Assembly (NCBI RefSeq): GCF_027625995.1
Contig: NZ_CP115396.1
Span: 2,666,001 to 2,730,000 of the forward strand
Length of the DNA: 64,000 bases
Reading direction: 5' to 3'
From: Hymenobacter yonginensis
GTDB lineage: Bacteria > Bacteroidota > Bacteroidia > Cytophagales > Hymenobacteraceae
The notes beneath the pieces were generated by a model. It did not search any database and had not been told where the DNA came from. It saw only the letters and a list, made by a program, of their open reading frames with translations. Both the position numbers and the translations under genes were made by a program. Of this stretch, positions 44,069-52,118 are shown one piece after another. The stretch's first letter is position 1; the number at the start of each line of letters is the position of its first letter.

Positions 44069-46105
44069 TTAGGCTTTCTCCTCGTTTTTCTTGTCAGCAG
44101 CTTCGTCGCTCGACAGGGCGCTTTTCACCGAGTCAACTACGTCACCGGCAACTTCTTTGGCTTTGTCGAGGGCCGCCGAAGCCGCACCCGTTACGCTGGC
44201 CAGGATACCACCTTCGGCCGGAGCCTCAGCAGCGTCGGCAGCCTCAGCTTTCGGAGCAGCCTTGCCCGAGAGCTTCTGCTCACCAGCCTGACGCTCGTTG
44301 CCCATCATCTTGTCGCGCAGAGCGCTCAGAGCGTCCAGGTCACCGAGGGTCGACTTCTCAGCCGTTGCGGGCTTCTTGAGGTCGCTCAGTTTACCTTCGC
44401 CTTGTGCCGAAGCACCGGCAGCGCCGGCTGGCTTCTTCTTCGTGAACTTCGAAGCGCGGCCTTCTTCTTCAGCCTGCTGGTTGTACACAGCGTTGTGCGA
44501 CAGCACGATGCGGCGATCCTCTTTCGAGAATTCTACCACACGGAAGTCCAGCGATTCGCCGTTTTCAGCCTGCGAGCCATCTTCCTTCTGCAGCGACTTA
44601 GGATAGGCGAAGCCTTCGATGCCGTATGGCAGCTCGAGCACGGCACCACGGTCGGTTTTCTCGGTGATGGTGGCTTTGTGAACCGAGCCGGGGGTGAACA
44701 CCGTCTGGAACGTATCCCATGGGTTTTCTTCCAGCTGCTTGTGGCCCAGGGCCAGACGACGGTTGTTCACGTCGAGCTCCAGTACCACTACGTCCAGACG
44801 GTCGCCAACTTTCACGACTTCCGAAGGATGCTTCACTTTCTTGGTCCACGACAGGTCCGACACGTGCACCAGGCCGTCTACACCCTCTTCCAGTTCTACG
44901 AACAGGCCGAAGTTGGTCAGGTTGCGCACCAGGCCGTTGTGCTTGCTGCCGATGGCATACTTCTCGGAGAAGTCACCACGAGTCCATGGATCTTCGCTGA
45001 GTTGCTTGATGCCGAGGCTCATCTTGCGGTCTTCGCGGTCGAGGGTCAGGATCTGAGCCTCTACTACGTCGCCCTGCTTGATGAAGTCCTGCGGGTTGCG
45101 CAGGTGCTGGCTCCAGGACATCTCCGAAACGTGGATCAGGCCTTCTACGCCGGGGATGATTTCCATGAACGCGCCATAGTCAGCTACGTTCACGATGCGG
45201 CCTTTCACTTTCGAGCCAACGCCCATGTCGGCGCCGAGCGAATCCCATGGGTGAGGAGTCAGCTGCTTCAGGCCGAGGCTGATACGCTTCTTGGCTTCGT
45301 CGAAGTCCAGAACTACGATGTTCAGCTTCTGATCGAGTTGCAGTACTTCGCTCGGGTGAGCGATACGGCCCCACGAAATGTCGGTGATGTGCAGCAGGCC
45401 GTCTACGCCGCCGAGGTCGATGAACACACCGAAGTTGGTCATGTTCTTGATAACGCCCTCCAGGATCTGGCCTTTCTCCAGGTTGTTGAGGATGGCTTCG
45501 CGCTGCTTCTCGAGGTCTTTCTCGATCAGGACTTTGTGCGAAACTACCACGTTGTCGAAAGCGGCGTTGATTTTCACCACTTTCACTTCCATGCGACGAC
45601 CAACATAGATGTCGAAGTCACGGATTGGCTTCACGTCGATCTGCGAGCCGGGCAGGAAGGCTTCTACGCCGTCCAGGTCCATGATCAGGCCGCCTTTCGT
45701 GCGACGCTTTACTACGCCTTCCAGAACGGTGTCGTTCTCCAGAGCGTCGTAGATGGACTTCCAGGCCTGCTTGATTTTGGCTTTCTTACGGCTCAGGATC
45801 AGCTGGCCGTTGGCATCCTCCTGGTCTTCGATGAACACCTCTACCTCGTCACCGATTTTGAGGTCGGTCAGGTCGCGGAATTCCGACAGGGGCACCAAAC
45901 CATCGGATTTGAAGCCGATGTTCAGGATTACGTCGCGGTCGGTGATGCCTACCACGGTGCCTTTGATTACTTCTTCCTCCTGGACAGTGGTCAGCGTGTC
46001 GCTGTACATCTGCTCCATTTCGGCGCGCTGCTCAGCGGTATAGTTACCACCGAAGCCGCTGGCTCCAACGTTGTCCCAGTCGAAATTGTCTACTACTTCT
46101 GCCAT
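44069..46105 (-). CDS. rpsA: 30S ribosomal protein S1
   Basis: Ribosomal protein S1, 678 aa, binds mRNA during initiation. Six S1/OB repeats run from about residue 60 to 565; examples are GTVVGITDRDVILNIGFKSD, GVIKNMTNFGVFIDLGGVDG, GRIVNVADYGAFMEIIPGVE and GLVRNLTNFGLFVELEEGVD. The fourth and fifth repeats have the best RNA-binding surfaces. A long Ala/Lys/Glu-rich tail of about 110 residues (from FTKKKPAGAAGAS) follows, a low-complexity extension that other phyla lack. The N-terminus up to residue about 50 is acidic. In Bacteroidota, which make little use of Shine-Dalgarno pairing, S1 is important. Codon use here is notably different from neighbours, with fewer G+C third positions, as expected for a highly expressed gene. 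Confidence 0.95.
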   Translation of the reverse strand: MAEVVDNFDWDNVGASGFGGNYTAEQRAEMEQMYSDTLTTVQEEEVIKGTVVGITDRDVILNIGFKSDGLVPLSEFRDLTDLKIGDEVEVFIEDQEDANGQLILSRKKAKIKQAWKSIYDALENDTVLEGVVKRRTKGGLIMDLDGVEAFLPGSQIDVKPIRDFDIYVGRRMEVKVVKINAAFDNVVVSHKVLIEKDLEKQREAILNNLEKGQILEGVIKNMTNFGVFIDLGGVDGLLHITDISWGRIAHPSEVLQLDQKLNIVVLDFDEAKKRISLGLKQLTPHPWDSLGADMGVGSKVKGRIVNVADYGAFMEIIPGVEGLIHVSEMSWSQHLRNPQDFIKQGDVVEAQILTLDREDRKMSLGIKQLSEDPWTRGDFSEKYAIGSKHNGLVRNLTNFGLFVELEEGVDGLVHVSDLSWTKKVKHPSEVVKVGDRLDVVVLELDVNNRRLALGHKQLEENPWDTFQTVFTPGSVHKATITEKTDRGAVLELPYGIEGFAYPKSLQKEDGSQAENGESLDFRVVEFSKEDRRIVLSHNAVYNQQAEEEGRASKFTKKKPAGAAGASAQGEGKLSDLKKPATAEKSTLGDLDALSALRDKMMGNERQAGEQKLSGKAAPKAEAADAAEAPAEGGILASVTGAASAALDKAKEVAGDVVDSVKSALSSDEAADKKNEEKA

Positions 46106-46159
46106 AGTGTTGTGCAGTGGCCCTCATGTACACGTCCGGCGCAGGGCCCGCCTCCGGAA

Positions 46160-46191
46160 CGCGTTTTTGTTTGATACACAGCGCAAACGCG
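46160..46191 (-). promoter_or_regulatory. Hairpin in the rpsA leader
   Basis: CGCGTTT and AAACGCG, 18 bases apart, lie in the transcribed leader of rpsA between the -7-like element and the ATG, with more pairing possible on either side. A self-binding site for S1 is a reasonable guess but not shown. Confidence 0.35.
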
Positions 46192-46216
46192 CCGGCCCAC
46201 CACCCTGGCGGGGCGG

Positions 46217-46224
46217 CAAAGATA
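46217..46224 (-). promoter_or_regulatory. rpsA -7 element (TATCTTTG)
   Basis: On the minus strand TATCTTTG matches TAnnTTTG, 111 bp before the rpsA ATG. No clean -33 TTTG is visible. The surrounding DNA is A+T richer than average. Confidence 0.5.
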
Positions 46225-46302
46225 CGGAGTTTGGAGCGAGTTTGTACTGAACACCACCTATATTGAATACCAAATCCTAGTTAAAACAGTCTGTCTTCCA
46301 AA

Positions 46303-46845
46303 ATGAAGTTCTCTCTTCTACTCACTCCTATTGTTATTGCTACATTGTCGGGATGCGCCGCGCTAGGCTCGAAATCCAATTTCAACGCATCTGTTCCGAT
46401 TACCGGTATTACCGACGTTGCGCTGACCACTTCTTCGGTATCGCTGCCTACTGGTGTCTCTGCTCAGCAAGCTGATTCCGTATTCGTGAAGGAGCTAGCC
46501 ACCAAGCTCGCCACGGCAACTGGTTGGCGCGTCACATACATTGGCGAAGCAGAAGCTGTCTTGAAAAATGCGAACGAGTTCTTTCAGAATAGTAGATACC
46601 AAGCTATAGTACATGCCGAACTAATGCTTAAAAGCTATGGCACGCTACGAGGAACGCCGCGTTATAATGCGTGGACAAGACTTCAGATATTCAAAATTCC
46701 GGAGAAGCAACTAATAGGTGAAAGTCATTTTAATACCCTGATAGGCAAATCATACGCTTTGCACCCTGAGCTAACATTAGCCATCCAGGACGGTACGACT
46801 GGCCTGGTGGCGCCTTGGCAAAAAAGAACTCATCCGACTCAGTAA
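46303..46845 (+). CDS. Hypothetical lipoprotein of lower GC content
   Basis: A 180-residue protein with a lipoprotein signal (SLLLTPIVIATLSGCAAL, lipobox LSGC). I do not recognise a family. The middle reads as a mixed alpha/beta domain (QADSVFVKELATKLATATGW, GEAEAVLKNANEFFQNSRYQ) with a beta-rich end (YGTLRGTPRYNAWTRLQIFK). Its third codon positions carry far more A and T than its neighbours, which hints at recent acquisition. The ATG at 46303 starts the signal peptide directly. A well-formed terminator follows, so it is an intact transcription unit. Confidence 0.7.
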   Translation: MKFSLLLTPIVIATLSGCAALGSKSNFNASVPITGITDVALTTSSVSLPTGVSAQQADSVFVKELATKLATATGWRVTYIGEAEAVLKNANEFFQNSRYQAIVHAELMLKSYGTLRGTPRYNAWTRLQIFKIPEKQLIGESHFNTLIGKSYALHPELTLAIQDGTTGLVAPWQKRTHPTQ

Positions 46846-46850
46846 TGAAC

Positions 46851-46883
46851 AGAAAAGGCCTACTGTAGAAGTAGGCCTTTTCT
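46851..46883. terminator. Bidirectional terminator
   Basis: Perfect 13-bp arms AGAAAAGGCCTAC and GTAGGCCTTTTCT with a 7-base loop, between the lipoprotein gene and the minus-strand desaturase. Confidence 0.9.
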
Positions 46884-46910
46884 GTTATGATTATGCTGTA
46901 GGTGTCAGCT

Positions 46911-47975
46911 CTACGCCCGGCCCATCTCGCGCAGGTGCGCCACGTGGGAGGCTACGGCGTAGCGCATCTTGGGGTACTCGTTGTACTCCACGCCGAACTC
47001 CAAGCAGGCCTGGCGGATGATTTTGTTGAGGGCGGGATAGTGTACGTGCGAGATGGTGGGGAACAGGTGGTGCTCTACCTGGAAGTTGAGGCCGCCTACC
47101 AGCCAGCTGATGACTTTGCTATCGGTAGCAAAGTTGGCGGTGGTTTTGATCTGGTGGATGGCCCACTCGTCTTCCAGCTTGTTGGTGATTTCGTGAGGCA
47201 CGGGGAAGGCCGCGTGCTCGACGGTGTGCGCCAGCTGGAACACGATGCTCATGGTGAAGCCCACTACCGTGGCAAACACTAGGAAGCCCAGAATCCAGGC
47301 CACGAAGCCCACGGTGTAGATGGGCAGGGCTACGAACAGGAACAAGTGCAGGGCCTTGAAGCCCCAGAATACGCCCTGGTCGGTGGCCGTCATTTTCTTG
47401 ATGGGCATCTCCCCGATTTTGCCTTTAAAGTACTTCTGGTAGTCCATGAAGAAAATCCAGGCAATGAAGAGCAGGGCGTAGAAAAACCAGAAGTACAGAT
47501 GCTGGAACCGGTGGAAACGGTGGCGCGTCTGGGTACTGCTCAGGCGCAGCCAGGGCTGGGCGTCGAGGTCGTCGTCCACGCCATCCACGTTGGTGTACAT
47601 GTGGTGGATAAGGTTGTGCTTCACGTTCCACATGAAGCTGTTGCCGCCCAGCACGTTCAGGGTGAAGGAGGCAAACTGATTGATCCACTTGGATTTGCTG
47701 AACGAGCCGTGGGCGCCGTCGTGCATGACGTTGAAGCCGATGGCCGAGCCGACGAGGCCCAACAGAGCGCATTCGGCCAGTGCCAGCCACGTGGGCGGTG
47801 TCAGGAACACGAGGTGCAGATACACGGCCACGAAGGCTACCGTGAGGATGATGGCTTTGGCGAACAGGCGGGAATCGCCGGTGGTGTCTTTGCCGGCTTC
47901 GGCGAAGTAGGCGTTGGTGCGAAGCTTCAGCTCTTTATGAAAGGAGCGGGAAGCAGCAAATTTAGGTGCGTGCAT
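46911..47975 (-). CDS. Acyl-CoA/acyl-lipid fatty acid desaturase
   Basis: A 354-residue integral membrane di-iron desaturase. Three His boxes are clear: NVMHDGAHGSF (HxxxH), VKHNLIHHMYTNVDGVDDDL (HxxHH) and LNFQVEHHLFPTISH (QxxHH). The Q in the third box marks the front-end (delta-5/6-like) or linoleoyl-CoA desaturase branch; there is no fused cytochrome b5 domain. It introduces double bases in acyl chains, affecting membrane fluidity. About four membrane segments are visible between the boxes. The ATG at 47975 is chosen (MHAPKFAASRSFHKELKLRT); another ATG nine bases earlier adds three residues. Confidence 0.92.
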   Translation of the reverse strand: MHAPKFAASRSFHKELKLRTNAYFAEAGKDTTGDSRLFAKAIILTVAFVAVYLHLVFLTPPTWLALAECALLGLVGSAIGFNVMHDGAHGSFSKSKWINQFASFTLNVLGGNSFMWNVKHNLIHHMYTNVDGVDDDLDAQPWLRLSSTQTRHRFHRFQHLYFWFFYALLFIAWIFFMDYQKYFKGKIGEMPIKKMTATDQGVFWGFKALHLFLFVALPIYTVGFVAWILGFLVFATVVGFTMSIVFQLAHTVEHAAFPVPHEITNKLEDEWAIHQIKTTANFATDSKVISWLVGGLNFQVEHHLFPTISHVHYPALNKIIRQACLEFGVEYNEYPKMRYAVASHVAHLREMGRA

Positions 47976-48074
47976 GAAGAGCAAGGAATAGAACGTGGTA
48001 AATATACCGCTTCATAACCCGCGGCACCCGACGAACGGTCCATATCCCGGGATTATGTACACTTGAGCTTGCAG

Positions 48075-49316
48075 CTAGGGCCGGGTCACCTCGCCCCCAC
48101 CCGCTACCGGCAGCCCCGGCCGCAGCAACGGCCGCAGCTCCGCCAATGGCACGAACACCCGGATTTCGCCCTGCGCATACGAGGCTATTTCATACGGTGA
48201 GTAAATAAACACGGCTCCACCGCTGGTCAGGAAGACGTTGCGGGTGGCGGGCAGGTGTTTCACGAACAGCGGGCCTTCCAGCGAGGCGCCGGGCGCCAGA
48301 CCCAGCATACGACGGGCGGCCTGGTCGAGCAGAGCCACCAGCTGGGGCTGTGTGCCGGCCCGGAAGATGTCGTCGTAGCGGAGGCGGCGGCCCGTGCGGG
48401 TGTCGAAGGTGGCGGCGCTGGTGCCGTACATGCCGTGCGCGCCGCCGGTGTAGCTGTAGCTGAAATAGCCGATGCTCAGCAGCGGGGCCTGGTTCCAGAG
48501 CACGTGCATCAGCTGCTGCTCATCATAGCGGAGGCCGATGCCGAAGGCCGGCGAGGAGGTGTCTCCGGGCTCGGGGCGGCTGCCGGCGGCATCCTGGCGG
48601 TAGTCGTCGGTGAATTGCCGGAGGCGCTGCTGCCAGAGCTTCGGCAACGTGGGAGCCGGCTGGGTATCCACGGTATCGGCACGCAGGCCGCGCAACAGAT
48701 TGTCCTGCAGGGTGCCGGAGGTGCTGGCCGAAGCGGGTAGCACCGCCAGCAGGCGCTGCTGGGCGTAGGGCGTGCCGGGCGTTTCGGGGAAAGCCGCCAC
48801 GGAATCCTGGAAAAAGCGCGACACCAGCTGGAGGCTACCGGCGGGCCGGGCTTGCCGCAGTTGCACGGGGCGGCCGCCTACGGTGCCCGTAAGCACGCTG
48901 CCCTGCTGCCGGAGCCGCCACACGATTGGCTGGCTACCATTAACGCCATGCTCGGGCGCGTAGTCCTGCAACGTGAGGCTGTCGGCGGGGCCGGCCGTGC
49001 CGCTCAGGTCGAACGGGTGGCCGTCGGGGCCGGCGTAGCTGGCGGCCAGGCCGCCAAACTCAGTTCCGGCGGGCCACACCTGCAGGTGCAGCGTGATGGT
49101 ATCGGTGGGCTGGCCGGGCAGCACGCCCCGGTACTGCCGGTACCAGGCGCCCGGCGAGTCGGGCGCGGCGGTGGTGGCGGCAGCAACGTCGGCGGCGGGT
49201 TTGCTGTCGGTGGTGGCTTTATCGGAGGAGTTGGGCTGGCAGGCGGCCAGGCCGGCCCCGAGCAGCAGGCCCGCCAGGCGGGCAGCCGGCAAAGCAGAGG
49301 AGTGGAAGTAGCGCAT
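48075..49316 (-). CDS. RsiV/DUF3298-like lipoprotein
   Basis: About 413 residues. The ATG at 49316 gives a lipoprotein signal (ARLAGLLLGAGLAACQPN, lipobox LAAC). A low-complexity Ala/Thr/Asp linker precedes an N-terminal beta domain (WYRQYRGVLPGQPTDTITLH). The C-terminal half resembles the DUF3298/RsiV domain: FSYSYTGGAHGMYGTSAATF, DTRTGRRLRYDDIF and IYSPYEIASYAQGEIRVFVP. In Bacillus the RsiV version is a lysozyme-binding anti-sigma factor, but most Bacteroidota members are simple exported proteins of unknown role and no sigma gene is adjacent here. Confidence 0.75.
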   Translation of the reverse strand: MRYFHSSALPAARLAGLLLGAGLAACQPNSSDKATTDSKPAADVAAATTAAPDSPGAWYRQYRGVLPGQPTDTITLHLQVWPAGTEFGGLAASYAGPDGHPFDLSGTAGPADSLTLQDYAPEHGVNGSQPIVWRLRQQGSVLTGTVGGRPVQLRQARPAGSLQLVSRFFQDSVAAFPETPGTPYAQQRLLAVLPASASTSGTLQDNLLRGLRADTVDTQPAPTLPKLWQQRLRQFTDDYRQDAAGSRPEPGDTSSPAFGIGLRYDEQQLMHVLWNQAPLLSIGYFSYSYTGGAHGMYGTSAATFDTRTGRRLRYDDIFRAGTQPQLVALLDQAARRMLGLAPGASLEGPLFVKHLPATRNVFLTSGGAVFIYSPYEIASYAQGEIRVFVPLAELRPLLRPGLPVAGGGEVTRP

Positions 49317-49433
49317 CAGGTCAAAGGAAGCACATTCGGCGGCGGCGTACAAAATCTTGGCGAGCCCCTATCCAATGGCCCGATCCGGCGTATGTACAAA
49401 CATTAATCTCTCAACCACGCCAATCTTACTCGT

Positions 49434-50297
49434 ATGAGCTACATCAAAGCCGGCCAGGACGCCAACGGCAACGACATCAAACTGCACTACACCGACCAGG
49501 GCACCGGCCAGCCGGTAGTCCTGATTCATGGCTGGCCCCAGAACCACGAGGCCTGGAACTACCAGCTCGGCGAACTGCCTAAGCACGGCCTGCGCGTGGT
49601 GGCCTACACCCGCCGCGGCTTCGGCAACTCCAGCAAGCCGTTTGAAGGCTACGACTACGACACCCTGGCCGACGACCTGAAGGCCGTGCTCGACGAGCTG
49701 GACCTGCAGAACGTAACGCTGGTGGGCTTCTCGATGGGCGGCGGCGAAGTGGCCCGCTACATGAGCCGTCACGGTGGGGCCCGCGTAGCCAAAGTGGTAT
49801 TCGTGTCGGCCGTAACGCCCTTCCTGCTCAAAACTGACGACAACCCCGACGGCGTTGACAAGTCGGTGTTCGAGGACATGACTCAGCAGATGAAAGACGA
49901 CCGGTTCGGCTTCCTGCAGGCCTTCGGCAAAGACTTCTACGGCGTAAGCACCCTGAGCCACCCCGTCAGCCAGGCCGTGCTCGACTGGTCGTTCAACATG
50001 GGCTCGCTGGGCTCGCAGCAGGCCACGCTGGGCTGCGCCAAGGCGTTTGCCGAAACCGACTTCCGCCGCGACCTGGAAACCATCAGCGTGCCCGCGCTGG
50101 TCATCCACGGCGACGACGACAAAACGGTTCCGATTAAAAACAGCGGCGACCGGATGAACCAACACCTCAAGCACGCCACGTACGTTACCTACGACGGCGC
50201 GCCCCACGGCCTGTTCATCACCGAGAAAGACAAGCTGAACCGCGACCTGATCGACTTTGCCGTCAGCGGCACCGTCCGCAGCGACGACAACCGGTAG
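49434..50297 (+). CDS. Alpha/beta hydrolase, cofactor-free haloperoxidase-like
   Basis: A 287-residue alpha/beta hydrolase. The oxyanion loop is VVLIHGWPQNHEAWNYQ, the nucleophile elbow is LVGFSMGGGEVARYMSRHG with Ser in G-x-S-x-G, the acidic residue is in IHGDDDKTVP and the catalytic His is in DGAPHGLFITEKD. The HGWP, RRGFG and FSMGGGE features match non-haem chloroperoxidase-like esterases and perhydrolases. Native substrate unknown; a general esterase is likely. The RRGFGNSSKPFEGYDYDTLA segment is typical of the subgroup. It ends at a bidirectional terminator. Confidence 0.88.
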   Translation: MSYIKAGQDANGNDIKLHYTDQGTGQPVVLIHGWPQNHEAWNYQLGELPKHGLRVVAYTRRGFGNSSKPFEGYDYDTLADDLKAVLDELDLQNVTLVGFSMGGGEVARYMSRHGGARVAKVVFVSAVTPFLLKTDDNPDGVDKSVFEDMTQQMKDDRFGFLQAFGKDFYGVSTLSHPVSQAVLDWSFNMGSLGSQQATLGCAKAFAETDFRRDLETISVPALVIHGDDDKTVPIKNSGDRMNQHLKHATYVTYDGAPHGLFITEKDKLNRDLIDFAVSGTVRSDDNR

Positions 50298-50319
50298 CCT
50301 ACCCGGCTACCGCTTAAGC

Positions 50320-50353
50320 AAAGGGCCCGGCTTCGTTGGAAGCCGGGCCCTTT
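50320..50353. terminator. Bidirectional terminator
   Basis: Arms AAAGGGCCCGGCTTC and GAAGCCGGGCCCTTT with a 4-base loop between convergent genes. Confidence 0.9.
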
Positions 50354-50366
50354 GTGTGTTGGGAGG

Positions 50367-50744
50367 TTAGTTTTTTTCGAGCTGAAAGCTGGTGCGGCGG
50401 TTGGCCAGGTCTTCGATGCCGAGCACGTAGGTGTAGCGCCCGATTTCCAGCTTCTTCTCCCCCACGTAGTCCATCGGCTGCCATACCACCGTCTGGCCGT
50501 TGATGATGACGCGGGCGTAAGCTAAGCGGTAAGCGCTGGCAAACAGCTTGTAGTCGCTGCTCTGCCCGGGGGCCAGCTGGCTGTAGGTGTTTTTGCCGTC
50601 GGAGGTGTCTACGTCCACGCTTTCGAATACGTATGGGCTGGCATTGCGCACCCGAATTCGTACGCCATCGGGCTCGGCATCTTCTTTTTTAGAACAGGCC
50701 GCACAGCTCAGGCCCAGGCTCATAATCAACAACCATTTTCTCAT
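50367..50744 (-). CDS. Small hypothetical lipoprotein
   Basis: A 125-residue protein with a short lipoprotein signal (MRKWLLIMSLGLSCAACSKK, lipobox CAAC). The mature part is probably a beta sandwich (VRIRVRNASPYVFESVDVDT, YSQLAPGQSSDYKLFASAYR). No family assigned. It is a single gene between a terminator and the HNH terminator. Confidence 0.75.
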   Translation of the reverse strand: MRKWLLIMSLGLSCAACSKKEDAEPDGVRIRVRNASPYVFESVDVDTSDGKNTYSQLAPGQSSDYKLFASAYRLAYARVIINGQTVVWQPMDYVGEKKLEIGRYTYVLGIEDLANRRTSFQLEKN

Positions 50745-50843
50745 AACAGGTAGCAGGTAAGTTCTCCGAAGAGAGCCTGACTACCGCTAAAACAGTTGCA
50801 TCATCCCGTGCCCGGCCGCCGCCGCCGGCTGGCGCTGGTGCAC

Positions 50844-50872
50844 AAAAAAGCCGGTAGCTGCTGCTACCGGCT
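50844..50872 (-). terminator. Intrinsic terminator of the HNH gene
   Basis: On the minus strand AGCCGGTAG and CTACCGGCT pair around a 6-base loop and run into six T residues. Its first base overlaps the last base of the HNH stop codon. Confidence 0.85.
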
Positions 50873-51369
50873 CAATGGGTAAGATAGGCGTGCCAGTTCT
50901 GGTCGATGGTGCCGGCACTCAGCCTGAGGAACCCGGATAAGGTGGGTTTTTTGGGCTGCTGCCGGATGGTGAGGCCGGCCTCCTGCGGCGTGCGGTGCCC
51001 TTTAGCATGGTTGCAGCGGGCGCAGGCCGTGAGCAGGTTGCCCCAGCTGCTGTCGCCGCCGCGGGAGCGGGGCAGCACGTGGTCGAGGGTGAGGTTTTTG
51101 GTGGCCCCACAATACTGGCACTCGAAATGGTCGCGCTTCATGATGTTGTGGCGGCTCAGGGCAATGCCTTTGTAGGGCACGCGCACGTAGCGCTGCAACC
51201 GGATGATGCTGGGCTTGGGATACGAGGTGCTCACGGTGCGCAATACGCCACTCTCCGACCGGGCTATCATCTCGGCTTTGTCGAGAAACAGCAGGACGAA
51301 GGCTTTCTGCACGCTGCACAGCGTTATGGCGGTATAGTCGCCATTCAGGACTAAGACTTTTTGATCCAT
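50872..51369 (-). CDS. HNH endonuclease
   Basis: A 165-residue HNH nuclease of the kind found as a lone gene in many Bacteroidota and Cyanobacteria. The N-terminal part (KVLVLNGDYTAITLCSVQKA) is a conserved accessory domain; the HNH core is FECQYCGATKNLTLDHVLPR, then SRGGDSSWGNLLTACARCNH with the two CxxC zinc pairs, catalytic His and Asn. It is neither next to a methylase nor inside a mobile element; housekeeping nucleic acid processing is possible. The ATG at 51369 (MDQKVLVLNG) is preferred to 51390. Confidence 0.88.
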   Translation of the reverse strand: MDQKVLVLNGDYTAITLCSVQKAFVLLFLDKAEMIARSESGVLRTVSTSYPKPSIIRLQRYVRVPYKGIALSRHNIMKRDHFECQYCGATKNLTLDHVLPRSRGGDSSWGNLLTACARCNHAKGHRTPQEAGLTIRQQPKKPTLSGFLRLSAGTIDQNWHAYLTH

Positions 51370-51672
51370 ACGCGCTTGGGGTGGAATCATCGGGTACAGC
51401 GAAAGCTAGATGATTCTTAGCGCATTAACAACAGCCCGGAAGTTTAGTTTCCGACACTTCGGGCTGGTTTCCGTTGGCCAGCGGAAGGCGAGCCGCGCGG
51501 GTGGGCAGGTGGCAATGGCCTCTTCTACCTAGCGGGCCCATGCGGTACTATTTACGGTTGAATTAGAATAATTCGACCCGATGGCAGTACATTTCTACCT
51601 TCTTGAGCGTCTTTATCTTGTCTATTTTCCCAATCTACCGTCTTTGCCTGCAGCAACACGCTGCCCCGGTGT
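51370..51672. other. 303-bp divergent intergenic region
   Basis: It separates the HNH gene from a small plus-strand gene. Around 51541-51650 it is A+T rich (TTGAATTAGAATAATTCGAC) and likely holds promoters, but no complete consensus can be named. No gene or RNA is supported here. Confidence 0.5.
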
Positions 51673-52110
51673 ATGCCACTTTTACCTGAACCTTCATCCT
51701 GCCGCTTTCCTGAATCAGCTCAACTGCTGTATGAAAACCGTTTCCTGCACCTGGCCATCGACGCGCACCAGCCATGGCTGTATGCCTGCTGGCTGGGCGA
51801 AATAGACCATGCCATGCTGTGTGCAGGCGCGGAAACGATAGTACGGACGGTGCGGGAGCACGGCATTGCCAAGCTCCTCAACGACAACCGGCCCCTAACG
51901 AACCTACAGATCGACCTGGCGGCCTGGCGCCAGATTGATTACCTCAGCCAACTGCATGCGGCCAGCCTGCACTACATTGCCTGGGTGTACAGCGACTGCG
52001 CCCAGATCCGCTTTCTGGTTGATGACTCCCTGGGGAGAAACCGCTGGCCACTCACTCTCACGTTTGAAGAATACGATGTGGCGCTGGACTGGCTCCGCAA
52101 TGTTGCCTGA
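51673..52110 (+). CDS. Hypothetical protein, possibly SpoIIAA/STAS-like fold
   Basis: A 145-residue soluble protein with alternating strands and helices (LYENRFLHLAIDAHQPWLYA, IVRTVREHGIAKLLNDNRPL, TLTFEEYDVALDWLRNVA). The pattern resembles the SpoIIAA-like proteins common in Hymenobacteraceae, which are often found as stand-alone genes. This is a weak fold-level guess only. The ATG at 51673 is used; no better start is visible. The gene ends 8 bp before the convergent NlpC/P60 stop. Confidence 0.65.
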   Translation: MPLLPEPSSCRFPESAQLLYENRFLHLAIDAHQPWLYACWLGEIDHAMLCAGAETIVRTVREHGIAKLLNDNRPLTNLQIDLAAWRQIDYLSQLHAASLHYIAWVYSDCAQIRFLVDDSLGRNRWPLTLTFEEYDVALDWLRNVA

Positions 52111-52118
52111 CTACCTTC

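Noticed and set aside
44402-46174. A 590-codon plus-strand frame
   Set aside because: Antisense to rpsA; the rpsA reading has six S1 repeats and a promoter and terminator, the antisense frame has none.
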